A stretch of DNA of 64,000 nt, from NCBI GenBank assembly GCA_001687465.1, contig LVLI01000003.1, positions 27,304 through 91,303 on the forward strand. Reading direction: 5' to 3'. Below are positions 36,597-45,971 of the stretch, piece after piece (the first letter of the stretch is position 1; the number at the start of each line of letters is the position of its first letter). This DNA is from Halocafeteria seosinensis (Eukaryota > Sar > Bigyra > Bicosoecida). Below the pieces are notes generated by a model, which was not told the DNA's origin, did not search any database, and saw only the letters and a program-made list of their open reading frames with translations. The position numbers and the translations under genes are program-made.

Positions 36597-38874
36597 ATGG
36601 AGGAAGTACTCAATACTTCCCAGGCTCTCTGTAAGAGACTAGGGAATGACCAAGTGAGCGTGGAGGAGGCCCTATCCCGGGCGTACATGATACCGGACTT
36701 GACGAAAGAGTCCTTAGATAAATATGTGGAATGGAGTGAACGAGATAAGCGTAGATATCGCTTATCGTCTGTGGAAAATGGCAGCAAGGACACAGATGTA
36801 CTCCAAGACGACCCGTTAGCCGAATTATTCCAAACTACTGAGAGCGCTGCAGAGGAAGAGAGTCGACAGGAACGCCAGACGCGATGGTTCAGGACGATGG
36901 AGCATCCATCCCGTTTGTCCCCTTTGGTTAATTATTGCAGCTCAATTACTGCTTGTCTAAAAGGAGCGAATGAAGTGTCGACCAACTTCTGTGATAACGT
37001 GATAGATGCTCTGACTCTGCTCTTACTGGATGTACCTCCGGCTTTTGATTCCTTGCAGCAAGGCTTGCCGAGTGATATTACGGATAATTTCTCAGTCGAA
37101 TCTTTGTTTATTGCATGCTCTAAGGCTTACATCACGAGGAGTAGGGCTATAATGTCTACGTTCAAAACCTGCCTGGCTGCCAGCAATTCCTGGAAGCAAG
37201 CTGCAGGGAGGCAAACATGTATCCGTCGACTAGCAGCTGCTGCACACACACTCTTTCGACTGTATGAAGCGCTTCCTTTGGATCCCTGCAATTTAAGTCC
37301 GCACTCCAGGTTATCAAGTGATTTCTACTGTTCATGCGCTGATATCTCAAAGGTTTTGCACGTGCTCCTGGACGTTTCGGATTCAGGTTAGTACGGATTC
37401 CATGCCGTCCCAACGACTGAGTCTTATTTCGTTTGTGCGTGGTATGCAGCTCAATTTCTTAGAGGCTTGAATGGAAGGATGATGGAAAGCTCTGTTCGCT
37501 TTTTCATCAGATACCCTTCTTGCTTTGAAGTATTTGATCTTCTTCGGCACATACTAAGATCGTTAAATACTGGGACTACTCACTTTGCCATCTCAATGCT
37601 ACGAGGTATATTTGAGGATGACCGTGGACTGAGGGTATTGCATGCAAATTTGCATTCCTACGACAAGTTTCTATATGTTTTTGAGCTCTTCTCCACATCA
37701 GTTAAAGTTCATGACAGAGTACAGGTATGTTCGCGCTTTTGCCGTAAGATTGAGTATGGATGTAGATACGAACAAGCTGATTCAATTGTATTGCAGGCTG
37801 AGTTCGTTCAACTTGGTGGACTGCAGCAACTGACGACGTTAGTGGAGCGCAGTTTGGACGATATGGATCACATGGTGCAGAGCGATACTTACAGTGCTCA
37901 CAGAGCGACCACCTTCTTTTTCGAATTGTTTCACAAGTGCTGCTGGGACGAAATGCTTAGGAGCACCTTCCTGACAGACCCAGTGTTTGCCCAGCAACTG
38001 TGCTCAGTGATATCGCGGATGACTTGCTTCGGCGTGAGCCGCCTGGGAAGTAGTCCCCTCAATTCTCAGGAACTCGAGTTCATTCTTCTCAGCAGTTCGG
38101 CTCTTGGTATCCCGTTTGCATTTTCCCAGGTGCTCCCTTTCGATAATATCAAAGGCACCCATTTTATCGAAGTGGTTCATTTGCTTTGCTTTCGATACTT
38201 CGACGACATTGTGGATTCCGGAGACCCCCTTATTTTCCATGTGCTTGCTGAATTTTATGACAATTTGGCTCTCCAAGGTATTTCGGAATCAGTGCTCCTA
38301 GCGCATGTTTTTGGTTTTCATCTTGCTCTCTGTTCGTGTCTTGCTCAGCAAACTCGCACCAATACTTTGATATAGTGATGGGGTATCTCGTCTACAACAA
38401 ACTCCAGGAAGGCTCAGGAAATGATGCAGCCGCGTTAAGAGCTGGCGATGCTCTGAACAGGTTTTTGCAAAATGGTAAGAATTCCCTGGCTAGTGGATAC
38501 ATCAATAATTGCCATTGAATGTCCATTCTCTCGTGTTCCATCGTACTACAGAGAGTTGTAGGCAGTTGCTGAATTTCTCGCAACACTATTTTAACTTTAC
38601 CGAGGCGTGGGTGCGAGGGTTCATATATCTTTTCCACAGCCATATTCACACTCTATGGATTCAAGAAAAGCAACAAAGAGAGCCAAAATGGATGCAGTTT
38701 CCAGTTAGACTCTCACGGATATTATTTGATTACATGTTGTATCACCAACGGAAGGGGCTCTTGTGTTCATCTCAGCAGCGAGGCAGAACCATTCTACACA
38801 TCAAGATCACAGTCACTGCTGTGGTGGCGTGCATCTTATTATCTTATTGTTTATATAGGTTGATGCATACATAA
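36597..38874 (+). CDS. Helical repeat-like protein with a C-terminal tail anchor, 5 exons
   Basis: Exons 36597-37386, 37450-37724, 37797-38277, 38349-38474 and 38552-38874 give 664 aa starting at MEEVLNTSQ. The reading frame stays open upstream without another ATG, which fixes this start. The protein is predominantly alpha-helical with ARM/HEAT-like hydrophobic spacing (for example FVQLGGLQQLTTLVERSL, FFFELFHKCCWDEML). The last 25 residues (TVTAVVACILLSYCLYRLMHT) form a single hydrophobic helix with a very short tail, as in tail-anchored ER, mitochondrial or peroxisomal membrane proteins. No family recognised. Confidence 0.7.
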
Positions 38875-38928
38875 GTACGGATAAAGTCTATTTTGATGGA
38901 AGCAAACGAATATCTGGCCTCAGCATAC

Positions 38929-40283
38929 TTAGCTCTTCACGGGGCCGCCCTTGCCTCCAGTGGTCTTCAAGCCAACAAGCGTTTTGAAACTATCATAGAT
39001 CCACCACTGAAGACCTGTGAGAGTACCGATCATCAGAATACGAGGGACAAGACCGCTAAGGGCAAGGTTGAAGAAGCCGTGCTCTTTAATGATGGCACCA
39101 ATACCACCACCGGACTTCTGGTTCAACTTCGAGACAATGGTATCAGGTGCTTGAGATACAATGGCACACAAGACACCAGCGGTGTATCCGGAAAGGAAAG
39201 TGACAAGGAGCTGCGTGCTCTTGGTGTAGCTCTCCTTGGGGGCAGTGAAAACGAATGTATAGAATCCTTCGACCACACGCTCGAAGGCAGCGAACTTCAC
39301 CATGGTATAAGGAATCTGACGTCCCCATAGAGGTCCAAGACCCTTGAAAAATCCGTTCATTCCTTCGTTTTGCTTGATACGGCTAACAGCGTCCTTAAGG
39401 TTGAGCGGGAATTTCGCATCCTCGGGAGAGGTTTGCATCCGTACTTTCACAGATTCCATTGGGCACAAAGCAACATCAGCAATGAATTCAGCAGATGCGG
39501 AGGCACACAAGAAAATTCCAGTCCGCCACTTGAATGCGGTTTCGGGGTCAAAGAATCCAGAGTACAAGTCCTGCATTTGACCACGTCGTCAAGAATATCG
39601 GATGCGCAATAACAACCATATTAGAGCACATACCTTGAAGATCTCGTAAAATCCGAACTTGCAGAACCCTTGCATGCTATATCCAATCAAAGTGGGTGCC
39701 CAACCGATGGTGTATCCTCCTTGCTTGCCGAGCGTAGAGAAGCCGCTTATGATTCCCGGGTAGAGTTCGGGGTTGGTCTGTGAATCAAAAGAACAAAAAG
39801 GGGGTTGGTAACTCTCAAGGGCGCACAGTGGGGGAGCCCAGTAGTACAGGGACATTGAGTCTTCCCTACCAAATCGGGCTTTATACAAGAACAAATGACC
39901 ATTCTATGCTCCATGCCGTGTATAGCACACAAGCACCCTTTTCCTCATGACGTATGAGATGTCCCTCATGTCCGCGTGTTTAGCGCCATTCAGCTAATTT
40001 CGTGGAAGGACGATAAATTGCTTACCTGCATTCTGCATTTGACGATATCCAATGGAGTGATGGCTGTATGCGTGAGACCGCATGAGAGGATTCCTCCAGT
40101 CATGCACTTGGCGTAGTAGCTGGCATCATGCTCTTTATCGTGCCCTAAGAAAGCGGTCATGGGCTTTTCGCTCGTGGTGGTCGTAACATCTTTTTGTTGT
40201 TTCAGCTGAGGGGAGCTCACAGGGGCTGGGAGGAGCGACATGCTCCCTCCAAGAGCGCTTGGATCATACAGATTACGAAACAT
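38929..40283 (-). CDS. SLC25A3: Mitochondrial phosphate carrier (SLC25A3/MIR1), 3 exons
   Basis: Inner-membrane H+/phosphate symporter supplying Pi for ATP synthesis. Exons on the minus strand are 40283-40026, 39777-39634 and 39570-38929 (347 aa; introns 248 and 63 bp, the first unusually long here). Three carrier repeats are marked by [22 protein letters not shown] and [11 protein letters not shown]. Phosphate-carrier diagnostic phrases include [39 protein letters not shown] and [20 protein letters not shown]. The start [13 protein letters not shown] precedes a polar leader of about 60 residues. It is convergent with the tail-anchored protein gene, 54 bp apart. Confidence 0.95.
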
Positions 40284-40390
40284 TGTGTCTATCTAAAAAG
40301 ATAAGGATTTCGGACTCCTTTACCGTGCGAAGCAAAAGTCTAACGATGTCCCGAGGAAAAGCTAGCCAGAAACGCACTTCTGCTAACCCT

Positions 40391-40609
40391 TTACAATCCG
40401 TACGACTCTAACTTCTTGGCCCTGGCAAGGAGATTCCTCCCAGGTGCGGAAAACATGTAGGAAGGAAGCGGAACCGAAGTTCCAACTTCCAGGATTGTAT
40501 AAGTTGGTGCCTCCTCCGAACCAGTTTGCCTATAGGACCCTACACATAGAAATGTGAATCGTGCGAGAAGGAAGACAGCAGCAGCTAGCTCTGCCGCAAT
40601 CATCGGCAC
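40391..40609 (-). CDS. Possible small membrane protein, 72 aa
   Basis: Short ORF upstream of the phosphate carrier with one N-terminal hydrophobic segment (AELAAAVFLLARFTFLCVGS) and a polar tail. No family recognised and no independent evidence of expression; it could be chance. Confidence 0.25.
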   Translation of the reverse strand: MPMIAAELAAAVFLLARFTFLCVGSYRQTGSEEAPTYTILEVGTSVPLPSYMFSAPGRNLLARAKKLESYGL

Positions 40610-41022
40610 TCAGGCAGGAGATTCCTGTCCAGGTGGCTGAGGCCAGCCCAGGTCACGTTTGAAGGATTCCCAGTCCACCGAGAATTCAGACAAGGACGCA
40701 CCACTTTGAAGGGGATACCTTAATGTAACGGAGGCTCTACTACTTCAGCTGTCGCGGCCGTGAGACATTACCTGGTAGTAGACCGAGATACACCGTGGCC
40801 TACCGACTACGAGAACTACCAAGGGTAGTTACGGACCCTCACGCTCCCGATTGCCCTTCACAATTGCTCAACGCTAGCATCTGGCATGATTGGAAGGCTA
40901 ACCGAGAACTTAGAGGAAGCTTGGTGCAGCCTGAACTTTCCCGCCGGAATTCCTGTCGATTCCTAACGATAGATTCCGCATCGGTGGATCCTTTAGCGCA
41001 ACATACCATGACGTTAGCTCTG
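40610..41022. other. Left flank of the transposon
   Basis: Host-like base composition, only short ORFs. There is no trace of viral integrase sequence here, which matters because the integrase fragment on the other side of the transposon lacks its 5' part. Confidence 0.5.
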
Positions 41023-41056
41023 TATACCATAGGATGCAGAAATAAGGGCCGATTCT
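41023..41056 (+). repeat. Left terminal inverted repeat
   Basis: 34 bp; core GGATGCAGAAATAAGGGCC. It matches the reverse complement of 42863-42896 at 33 of 34 positions. Confidence 0.93.
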
Positions 41057-41281
41057 CTCGTAACTTGAAGTTGCAAATTTTCAGATGTCAATTTAAAGGG
41101 CCGATTCTACAAAACGGTCATATTTGGATTATTTGAGGGTGTTTGATGGATTGTAAACCATCAAGATATAAAGAAAATACATTTGCATTGTACTATATTT
41201 CTCTTACATGGATTATATTTCCATAGGAGTGGAGAAAATGGATGGGACAGTCTCGTGGCTCGACTGCGCGCCAAAAATTGG

Positions 41282-42130
41282 CTAAAAAGCACTAACGTGG
41301 TCCTCCTGGAGAGATGACGCATGCTTCCAGGTGTTTTCAGTGTATGTATAACCTTTCCACTTGACAAGAAGGTGCTGTTCTTCTTTGTCTTTCTGCAAGA
41401 AGCTCTCCACATCAAACTGGCTAGGTGGTAAGTCATGCGCACATGGATCCGAATCCGACTGTTCCTCTTGGTCAATGGCCTCTTGCAGCTGCTTTACAAG
41501 AAAGGATTTTCGGAACCCTAGCACCGGTAAACCCCTTGCTTTGTACATTAGCTCTAACTCAGAACGGGTCATGCAAGAGGATCTCCCAGTATGACCGCTT
41601 GACCTGGAAGAAGTCGGGCGGCCAAATGCTTCGATTCTTCAATGGCTGCGCAATGCTCCGATGGTCCGCGCTGTTGGTACGTATTATATTCCCAGTCTTT
41701 GTGTAAAATCCATGTTTCAAATGTGGGAAGCAATTTGCCGCAGACTGTTCGATCCCGAAAGTGATGGTACGCGACGAAATTCGCTAAGGGCAGAATTGCT
41801 TTGTTTAGCAAGTTTTCCAGAATGCAATTGCGCCCCATCCGTTCGCTTAGATACAGCTCTCTTGCAGCTCCCCCGAAGCCGGCCTCATCTGCGTCGTCTT
41901 GAGATTGTCTGCAGGATATCAGTTCTTAACTTGTCCGCTACAACACCGAACACGCTCAAATCGCAAGGCTGCAGTTTGCAGGTTATACGGGCCGGAATGT
42001 AGCTCAACCCAATCAGTGGATACTTAACTGATTGTGGATACTTTCCTTGCGGAATGACTTTCTGGTGTGCACGGGTGGAGCGCCTTTTGGCAATCCGGGA
42101 ATAATGGCAGGAGTCTGACCACATGCTCAT
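41282..42130 (-). pseudogene. Broken pogo-like DDE transposase with SAP and chromodomain
   Basis: Three minus-strand ORFs in different frames lie in order: 42130-41885, 41838-41569 and 41572-41282. The first contains ITCKLQPCDLSVFGVVADKL, the segment around the second/third catalytic position of DDE_1 (pogo/Tigger/CENP-B-like) endonucleases. The second (AILPLANFVAYHHFRDRTVC) looks like its continuation. The third begins with a SAP-like helix-turn-helix (MTRSELELMYKARGLPVLGF) and continues with a chromodomain (FDVESFLQKDKEEQHLLVKW, then KGYTYTENTWKHASSL). Sequence between 42131 and 42862 probably held the N-terminal part but is too decayed to read. A spliced gene is an alternative, but I could not join the frames. 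Confidence 0.65.
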
Positions 42131-42862
42131 TCAATTTGGCCACGATTTACTCTTCAGACATCCAGTGGTCGATATTACTCTCATTTATGTATGCATGAAG
42201 TATTCGTATTTCGCCGAATAGCCGTGCCATGCGGCCTTATTGGGACGAAACGGAGATAGTTTGTTTTGGTGGGAACAACAACATGGGTCAACAGCAGTTC
42301 TCCACACGCATTCACCACGGGAGTCATGGTGGTCTGTCTTTTCTCGCTTGACGCAAGAAAGGAAGCAGGTTCAGTTCCCGCATAAATCGTCGTCTTCTAC
42401 TTGCACCCGCTGCGGAGTAGAATTCTACATTCTTTCGTCCCTGGTACAAGTAGGTAAGAAGCGGCAATCTACACTCCAGGGTTATTATGGTTACTGAGGA
42501 TGAATGTGATAGGTTCTCGTGCGTCAGAGCTGCCTACGACTCCTGGAAGGCGTGTGAGATGTGTGACTAAAGCTCGGCAGTCGAACTTCACAGTGTACAT
42601 TTTTCCGCAACGGGTTCGCGAACGTTCTGGACGTTCGCAACTTCAACCATCCCAAGGGGGAGGCAAAGGGGACACACAAAATGACCCCTGGCCACTTTTT
42701 CAGCCCTCTTGAGACCAAGAAATCGGGCAATATCTTTATAACCAGAAATGCTTTGAAAGCAAAAATTTGACAGAGTACATAAAATATGATTGCCTTCCTC
42801 ATGGTATTGCTCTCTATCCAATTGAAGACCTGAATAAAGGCGGCAATAATAAGGGCACATTT

Positions 42863-42896
42863 AGAATCGGCCCTTATTTCTGCATCCTAGGGTATA
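42863..42896 (-). repeat. Right terminal inverted repeat
   Basis: 34 bp, inverted copy of 41023-41056; core GGCCCTTATTTCTGCATCC. It is immediately followed by AT-rich viral sequence. Confidence 0.93.
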
Positions 42897-42897
42897 T

Positions 42898-43305
42898 AAC
42901 CAAGAGGCAGAAGCGAAACCAGTTGAATTCTTTTGGAACAAGAATATGAACACCAAACCCAAATTTAAGGTTGGGACAAATGTAAGAATTAGCAGAGTTA
43001 AAGGGAAGTTTGAGAAAGAAGTAAGTCAAAATTGGAGTGAAGAGATTTTTCGAATAAGTGAAGTAAAAAAGACAGATCCACCCACGTATAAAATTCAGGA
43101 TATAGAAACAGGTGAAGAAATCGAAGGTATTTTCTATGAACCGGAGCTTCAGGCGACTCGAGTAGATCCACAACAATACTTAGTTGAAAAAGTTATTAAA
43201 ACAAGAAAAAGAAAGGGACAACCGAAAGAAGTATTGGTCAAATGGTTGGGATTTCCGGACTCAAGAAATACCTGGATTCCAGCTAGCGAAGTTAAAGACA
43301 TTTAG
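42898..43305 (+). pseudogene. C-terminal fragment of a retroviral-type (rve) integrase with chromodomain
   Basis: The frame is open from 42865 and becomes integrase-like at about 42898; the first Met is at 42946. The SH3-like DNA-binding region reads PKFKVGTNVRISRVKGKFEK, then NWSEEIFRISEVKKTDPPTY, and is followed by a chromodomain (QYLVEKVIKTRKRKGQPKEV, LVKWLGFPDSRNTWIP). This arrangement is characteristic of Polinton/Maverick integrases. The catalytic DDE core is absent because the frame runs into the terminal repeat of the neighbouring transposon. The fragment is unlikely to be functional. The chromodomain would tether the integration complex to modified chromatin. Confidence 0.8.
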
Positions 43306-43325
43306 AAGAATAAAAAAAACACTAT

Positions 43326-43378
43326 GGTTCTTTTTGACTCTACTTTTTCTTGGAAAGAAAAAGAGAATATTTCTTAGA
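43326..43378. terminator. Hairpin element H, copy 1
   Basis: Contains TTCTTTTTGACTCTACTTTT followed by an imperfect inverted repeat (CTACTTTTTCTT / AAGAAAAAGAG). A near copy lies at 46269-46316. Located just after the integrase fragment and before the ankyrin/RING gene; a transcription end signal is inferred. Confidence 0.5.
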
Positions 43379-43392
43379 ATAGTATATAGAAA

Positions 43393-44169
43393 ATGGAAGA
43401 TGAAAAAGATAACCTACATATTGGAATAGAACCAGGTGTTTACAAAATGATCATTTCGGTTGAAGAATTGCGAGAAGTCAAATATTTTTTGAATAAAGGA
43501 GCTGACAAAGAATTGGTTATTATTCAAAGTGTATTAAACGGAGACTTAGAAATATTTAGGTATTGTATTGAACAAGGAGCAACAATAAGCTTTATATTTC
43601 CGTTTTTGTATGCGAAAGCTATAGAAGAGAAACAAAAAGATATTTTAAGGGAACTTTTTGAGTATCATTGTCCAAAGTATAAACAAAAAGATTTTTTACT
43701 TGATGCACTTCACGGAGCGATTGAAAACTGCTTTAAAGAAGGTGTTAAGTATTTAATTGAAAAAGGGGCTTCTGTTCCAAATATCAGTGGCAGGAAAATC
43801 ACAAATTATATTAAAAAAGAAAGAGATGATTTCTTTGATTATGTTGAAATTTTTAGTTATCTGTTTTCTGCTGGTTTAGAACTAACTAAGCTTAAGAAAA
43901 AGCAAAAATTGATTTTCTTCTCTGGCTTAGTTGATTTAAGTTGGCAGAAGCATAATCACAAAAGATTTTTAGAGAATCGAGGTTTTGAAATTATAAACAA
44001 CTTTTTCTATCAAACATATCCACATTTGAAAAACAGTGACGAAAATTGTATGATTTGTTTTGATAATGAAGTTAATAGGAAAACTTTAAATTGTCATCAC
44101 ACACATGTTATATGCATAAATTGCCTAAATCATATGACAGCTTGTCCACTAGATGGGATACTCATATAA
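43393..44169 (+). CDS. Ankyrin-like repeat protein with C-terminal RING-like finger
   Basis: 258 aa, intronless. The N-terminal 180 residues show degenerate ankyrin-type units (VKYFLNKGADKELVIIQSVL, YCIEQGATISF, GVKYLIEKGASVPNISG). The C-terminus is a RING-like finger: CMIC, then NCHHTHVICINC and CPLD. It matches a C3HC4 layout except that the eighth ligand position is Asp rather than Cys, four residues from the stop. If active it would be a ubiquitin ligase that redirects host ubiquitin, as ankyrin/RING and ankyrin/F-box proteins of large DNA viruses do. Preceded by AGTATATAGAAA and the element H hairpin; followed by element R1. Confidence 0.7.
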   Translation: MEDEKDNLHIGIEPGVYKMIISVEELREVKYFLNKGADKELVIIQSVLNGDLEIFRYCIEQGATISFIFPFLYAKAIEEKQKDILRELFEYHCPKYKQKDFLLDALHGAIENCFKEGVKYLIEKGASVPNISGRKITNYIKKERDDFFDYVEIFSYLFSAGLELTKLKKKQKLIFFSGLVDLSWQKHNHKRFLENRGFEIINNFFYQTYPHLKNSDENCMICFDNEVNRKTLNCHHTHVICINCLNHMTACPLDGILI

Positions 44170-44179
44170 CATACTTTTT

Positions 44180-44246
44180 AATCTCGACGAACGTTAGTTC
44201 TAGAGATAAGAAAATTTCTTAAACCAAAGGTTTGGCGAAAGTTTTA
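44180..44246. terminator. Palindromic intergenic element R, copy 1
   Basis: About 67 bp with three nested inverted repeats: CTCGACGAAC..GTTCTAGAG, TAAGAAAATTTCTTA and AAACC-AAA-GGTTT. It lies between the ankyrin/RING and lipase genes. Copies are at 44972-45028 and, inverted, at 46184-46250. Placement after gene ends suggests a transcription terminator or RNA-processing site. Confidence 0.65.
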
Positions 44247-44259
44247 CCTAATTGTTATA

Positions 44260-44973
44260 ATGAAATTAGGTAAAAAATTAGGTTCAGCTTTTAAATTGGG
44301 CGTGAATTTTAGCGACCCCATTGGAAACCAAAGAATAGGAAGAAACATAAGTGAACTATTTAGCTTTGATAGAGGAAACGTTGACGAATTAAATACAAAT
44401 GAAAAGCTAAGTGTGTTAATGAGCTCACAAGCTTATAAAAAAGTTCAAGACCGTGAAAATGTAAGTGACTTTAGATATATAGAGCAACTAAGCAACCAAT
44501 TTACAGCAGTCTATTTTAAAGCTGAAACAAATACTTTATTTATTGCTTTCAAAGGTACAAGCACAATTGGCGACGTTTTTACAGATATTGAGTTTGCAAG
44601 TGGTGCAGAAAATATAAGTGTTAGTTTTAATAATGCTCTGGCAACTTTTGACGCTGTTGTTCAAAATATTCGACCTTCAAAAGTTTATCTATGTGGGCAT
44701 TCTCTTGGTGGTGGATTTAGTTTATTTGTAAACATGCGTAGGGAAGATATTAGCCACACTTATGCAATAAATCCAGCTTTTAACCTTACAAATATAGCAC
44801 AATCGCTTAAAAATTCACAAATCAAAAGCGTAACAATTTTAAAAACCCCAGATGATGCAGTGAGTTTTTTAAGTTTATTTTCTCGTTTCAATGTTAAAAC
44901 TATCCCAGTACCTGAGCCAAATATTATTGGAAATCATCAATTAGGAACTTTTATGGATTTGGCGAATATTTAA
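44260..44973 (+). CDS. Class-3 (triacylglycerol-type) lipase
   Basis: 237 aa alpha/beta hydrolase of the lipase-3 family. The oxyanion/substrate strand TLFIAFKGTSTIGDVFTDI and the nucleophile elbow GHSLGGG (Ser148) are clear. The Asp in KTPDDAVSF and the His in GNHQLGTF near the C-terminus complete the triad. The N-terminus is short and basic (MKLGKKLGSAFKLG) with no convincing signal peptide. Lipase-3 genes recur in Polinton-like viruses and virophages, where membrane disruption during entry or exit is the usual proposal. Its TAA stop is the first base group of element R copy 2. Confidence 0.85.
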   Translation: MKLGKKLGSAFKLGVNFSDPIGNQRIGRNISELFSFDRGNVDELNTNEKLSVLMSSQAYKKVQDRENVSDFRYIEQLSNQFTAVYFKAETNTLFIAFKGTSTIGDVFTDIEFASGAENISVSFNNALATFDAVVQNIRPSKVYLCGHSLGGGFSLFVNMRREDISHTYAINPAFNLTNIAQSLKNSQIKSVTILKTPDDAVSFLSLFSRFNVKTIPVPEPNIIGNHQLGTFMDLANI

Positions 44974-45028
44974 TCTCGTCGAACTTTAGTTCTAGAGATA
45001 AGAAAATTTCGTTTTAGCGAAAGTTTTA
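44972..45028. terminator. Palindromic intergenic element R, copy 2
   Basis: Same orientation as copy 1 but slightly shorter (the AAACC-GGTTT stem is reduced). It begins inside the lipase stop codon and separates convergent genes. Confidence 0.65.
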
Positions 45029-45063
45029 AGTAGTTTGGTTTTGAAATTACTTAAAATGATAAA

Positions 45064-45900
45064 TTAAAGACCTTTAAACAATTTTTTAAGTTGATTATTT
45101 TGGGGTTCTGGTTGAGGATTTGCAGAAGCTGGAGTTGTTCCAATATTTGAAGTTGGTCTTCGTCTTGAATTTCGACTTGGCTGTTTCATTTCAGAGTAAC
45201 CAAAACGACTAAATGGGTCACTTGGATTTGTGCTTAATGGTCTTGGATTTTCTGGAATTGTTTGAGAATATGGATTATATGGCTCATTAGTTGGTCTTTG
45301 TGGTTGTGGAATGGGATATGGTTGCGGTTGTGGTTGAGTATAATCATATAAATTTCCTTGTGGTTCTGGGTAATATTGTGGTGTTGCTGTTGGTTGCAAT
45401 TGTGGTTCATATCTTGCTCCATATAACTGATTGGGATCAACGTAATTTATTGAACTTTGGTTTTGATTTGGATTTTGATAATACGGAGAATTTGCGTAAC
45501 ATGCTGGGTGTGTCATTTGTGGGTTATATGTTTGATTATTTTGCTGTTGTTGTTTCTGTTGTCTTCTTTCTTCTGCTTTTTTTCGTCTTCCTTCTTTCAT
45601 TCTTTCAATTGCTCTTTCTCTTGCTGGTGTCATTTTCCTTTTATATTGTTTCCCATTCTCTTTTGGTTTCTCTTCTTCTGCTGGTTTTTGTGGTTGTTGC
45701 TGTGGTTGATTTTGTTGAATCATTAACCTTTGTAATTGTTGAGGAGTTAAACTTATTTTATTAGAAGTTTGGCTTGATGTTTCTGGTTGTGATACTTGTT
45801 TGGTTTCCTCATTTTCCTCACTACGTCCTTCTTGCTGTGCTAACATTCGGTTTATAGTCTCTACGTCTAATTCTACGTTTTCATCGTTTTCGTTACTCAT
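45064..45900 (-). CDS. Gln/Pro-rich, highly charged protein
   Basis: 278 aa, intronless. An acidic head (NENDENVELDVETINRML) is followed by a Gln-rich tract, a basic segment (KRKMTPARERAIERMKEGRR) and a long Pro/Gln/Tyr/Asn-rich tail. Such proteins in small dsDNA viruses are often core or scaffold components that bind DNA through the basic part; that is inference. The AT-rich box TACATATATAGTATAAC precedes its ATG. Divergent from the small ORF at 45972 across 71 bp, which must hold both promoters. Confidence 0.65.
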   Translation of the reverse strand: MSNENDENVELDVETINRMLAQQEGRSEENEETKQVSQPETSSQTSNKISLTPQQLQRLMIQQNQPQQQPQKPAEEEKPKENGKQYKRKMTPARERAIERMKEGRRKKAEERRQQKQQQQNNQTYNPQMTHPACYANSPYYQNPNQNQSSINYVDPNQLYGARYEPQLQPTATPQYYPEPQGNLYDYTQPQPQPYPIPQPQRPTNEPYNPYSQTIPENPRPLSTNPSDPFSRFGYSEMKQPSRNSRRRPTSNIGTTPASANPQPEPQNNQLKKLFKGL

Positions 45901-45971
45901 CGTTATACTATATATGTAAATTTTAATTCTATAACGTATTACGTAAAATGTAATTTTTTGTTATAAATATA
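45901..45971. promoter_or_regulatory. Bidirectional AT-rich promoter region
   Basis: 71 bp between divergent viral genes, with TACTATATATGTA on one side and TTATAAATATA directly upstream of the other ATG. It fits the TATATA pattern seen before the other viral genes. Confidence 0.5.

Larger units (their letters stand above)
41023..42896 (-). mobile_element. DNA transposon with 34-bp terminal inverted repeats (pogo/Tc1-like, degenerate)
   Basis: Both ends carry the same 34-bp sequence in inverted orientation (41023-41056 and 42863-42896) with one mismatch. The ends begin TATACC, consistent with TA target-site preference. A shorter subterminal copy of AAGGGCCGATTCT recurs at about 41098. The interior carries minus-strand fragments of a DDE transposase followed by SAP and chromodomain sequence. 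The reading frames do not line up, so the copy is inactive. The right end abuts the viral integrase fragment directly. Confidence 0.85.

Noticed and set aside
42767..42949. 60-codon ORF across the right TIR of the transposon
   Set aside because: It reads through the terminal repeat in a different frame from the integrase fragment and has no family features.
45291..45764. 157-codon hydrophobic plus-strand ORF opposite the Gln/Pro-rich gene
   Set aside because: It is the complement of Gln/Pro/Asn codons, which read as Leu/Val/Phe on the other strand; a shadow.
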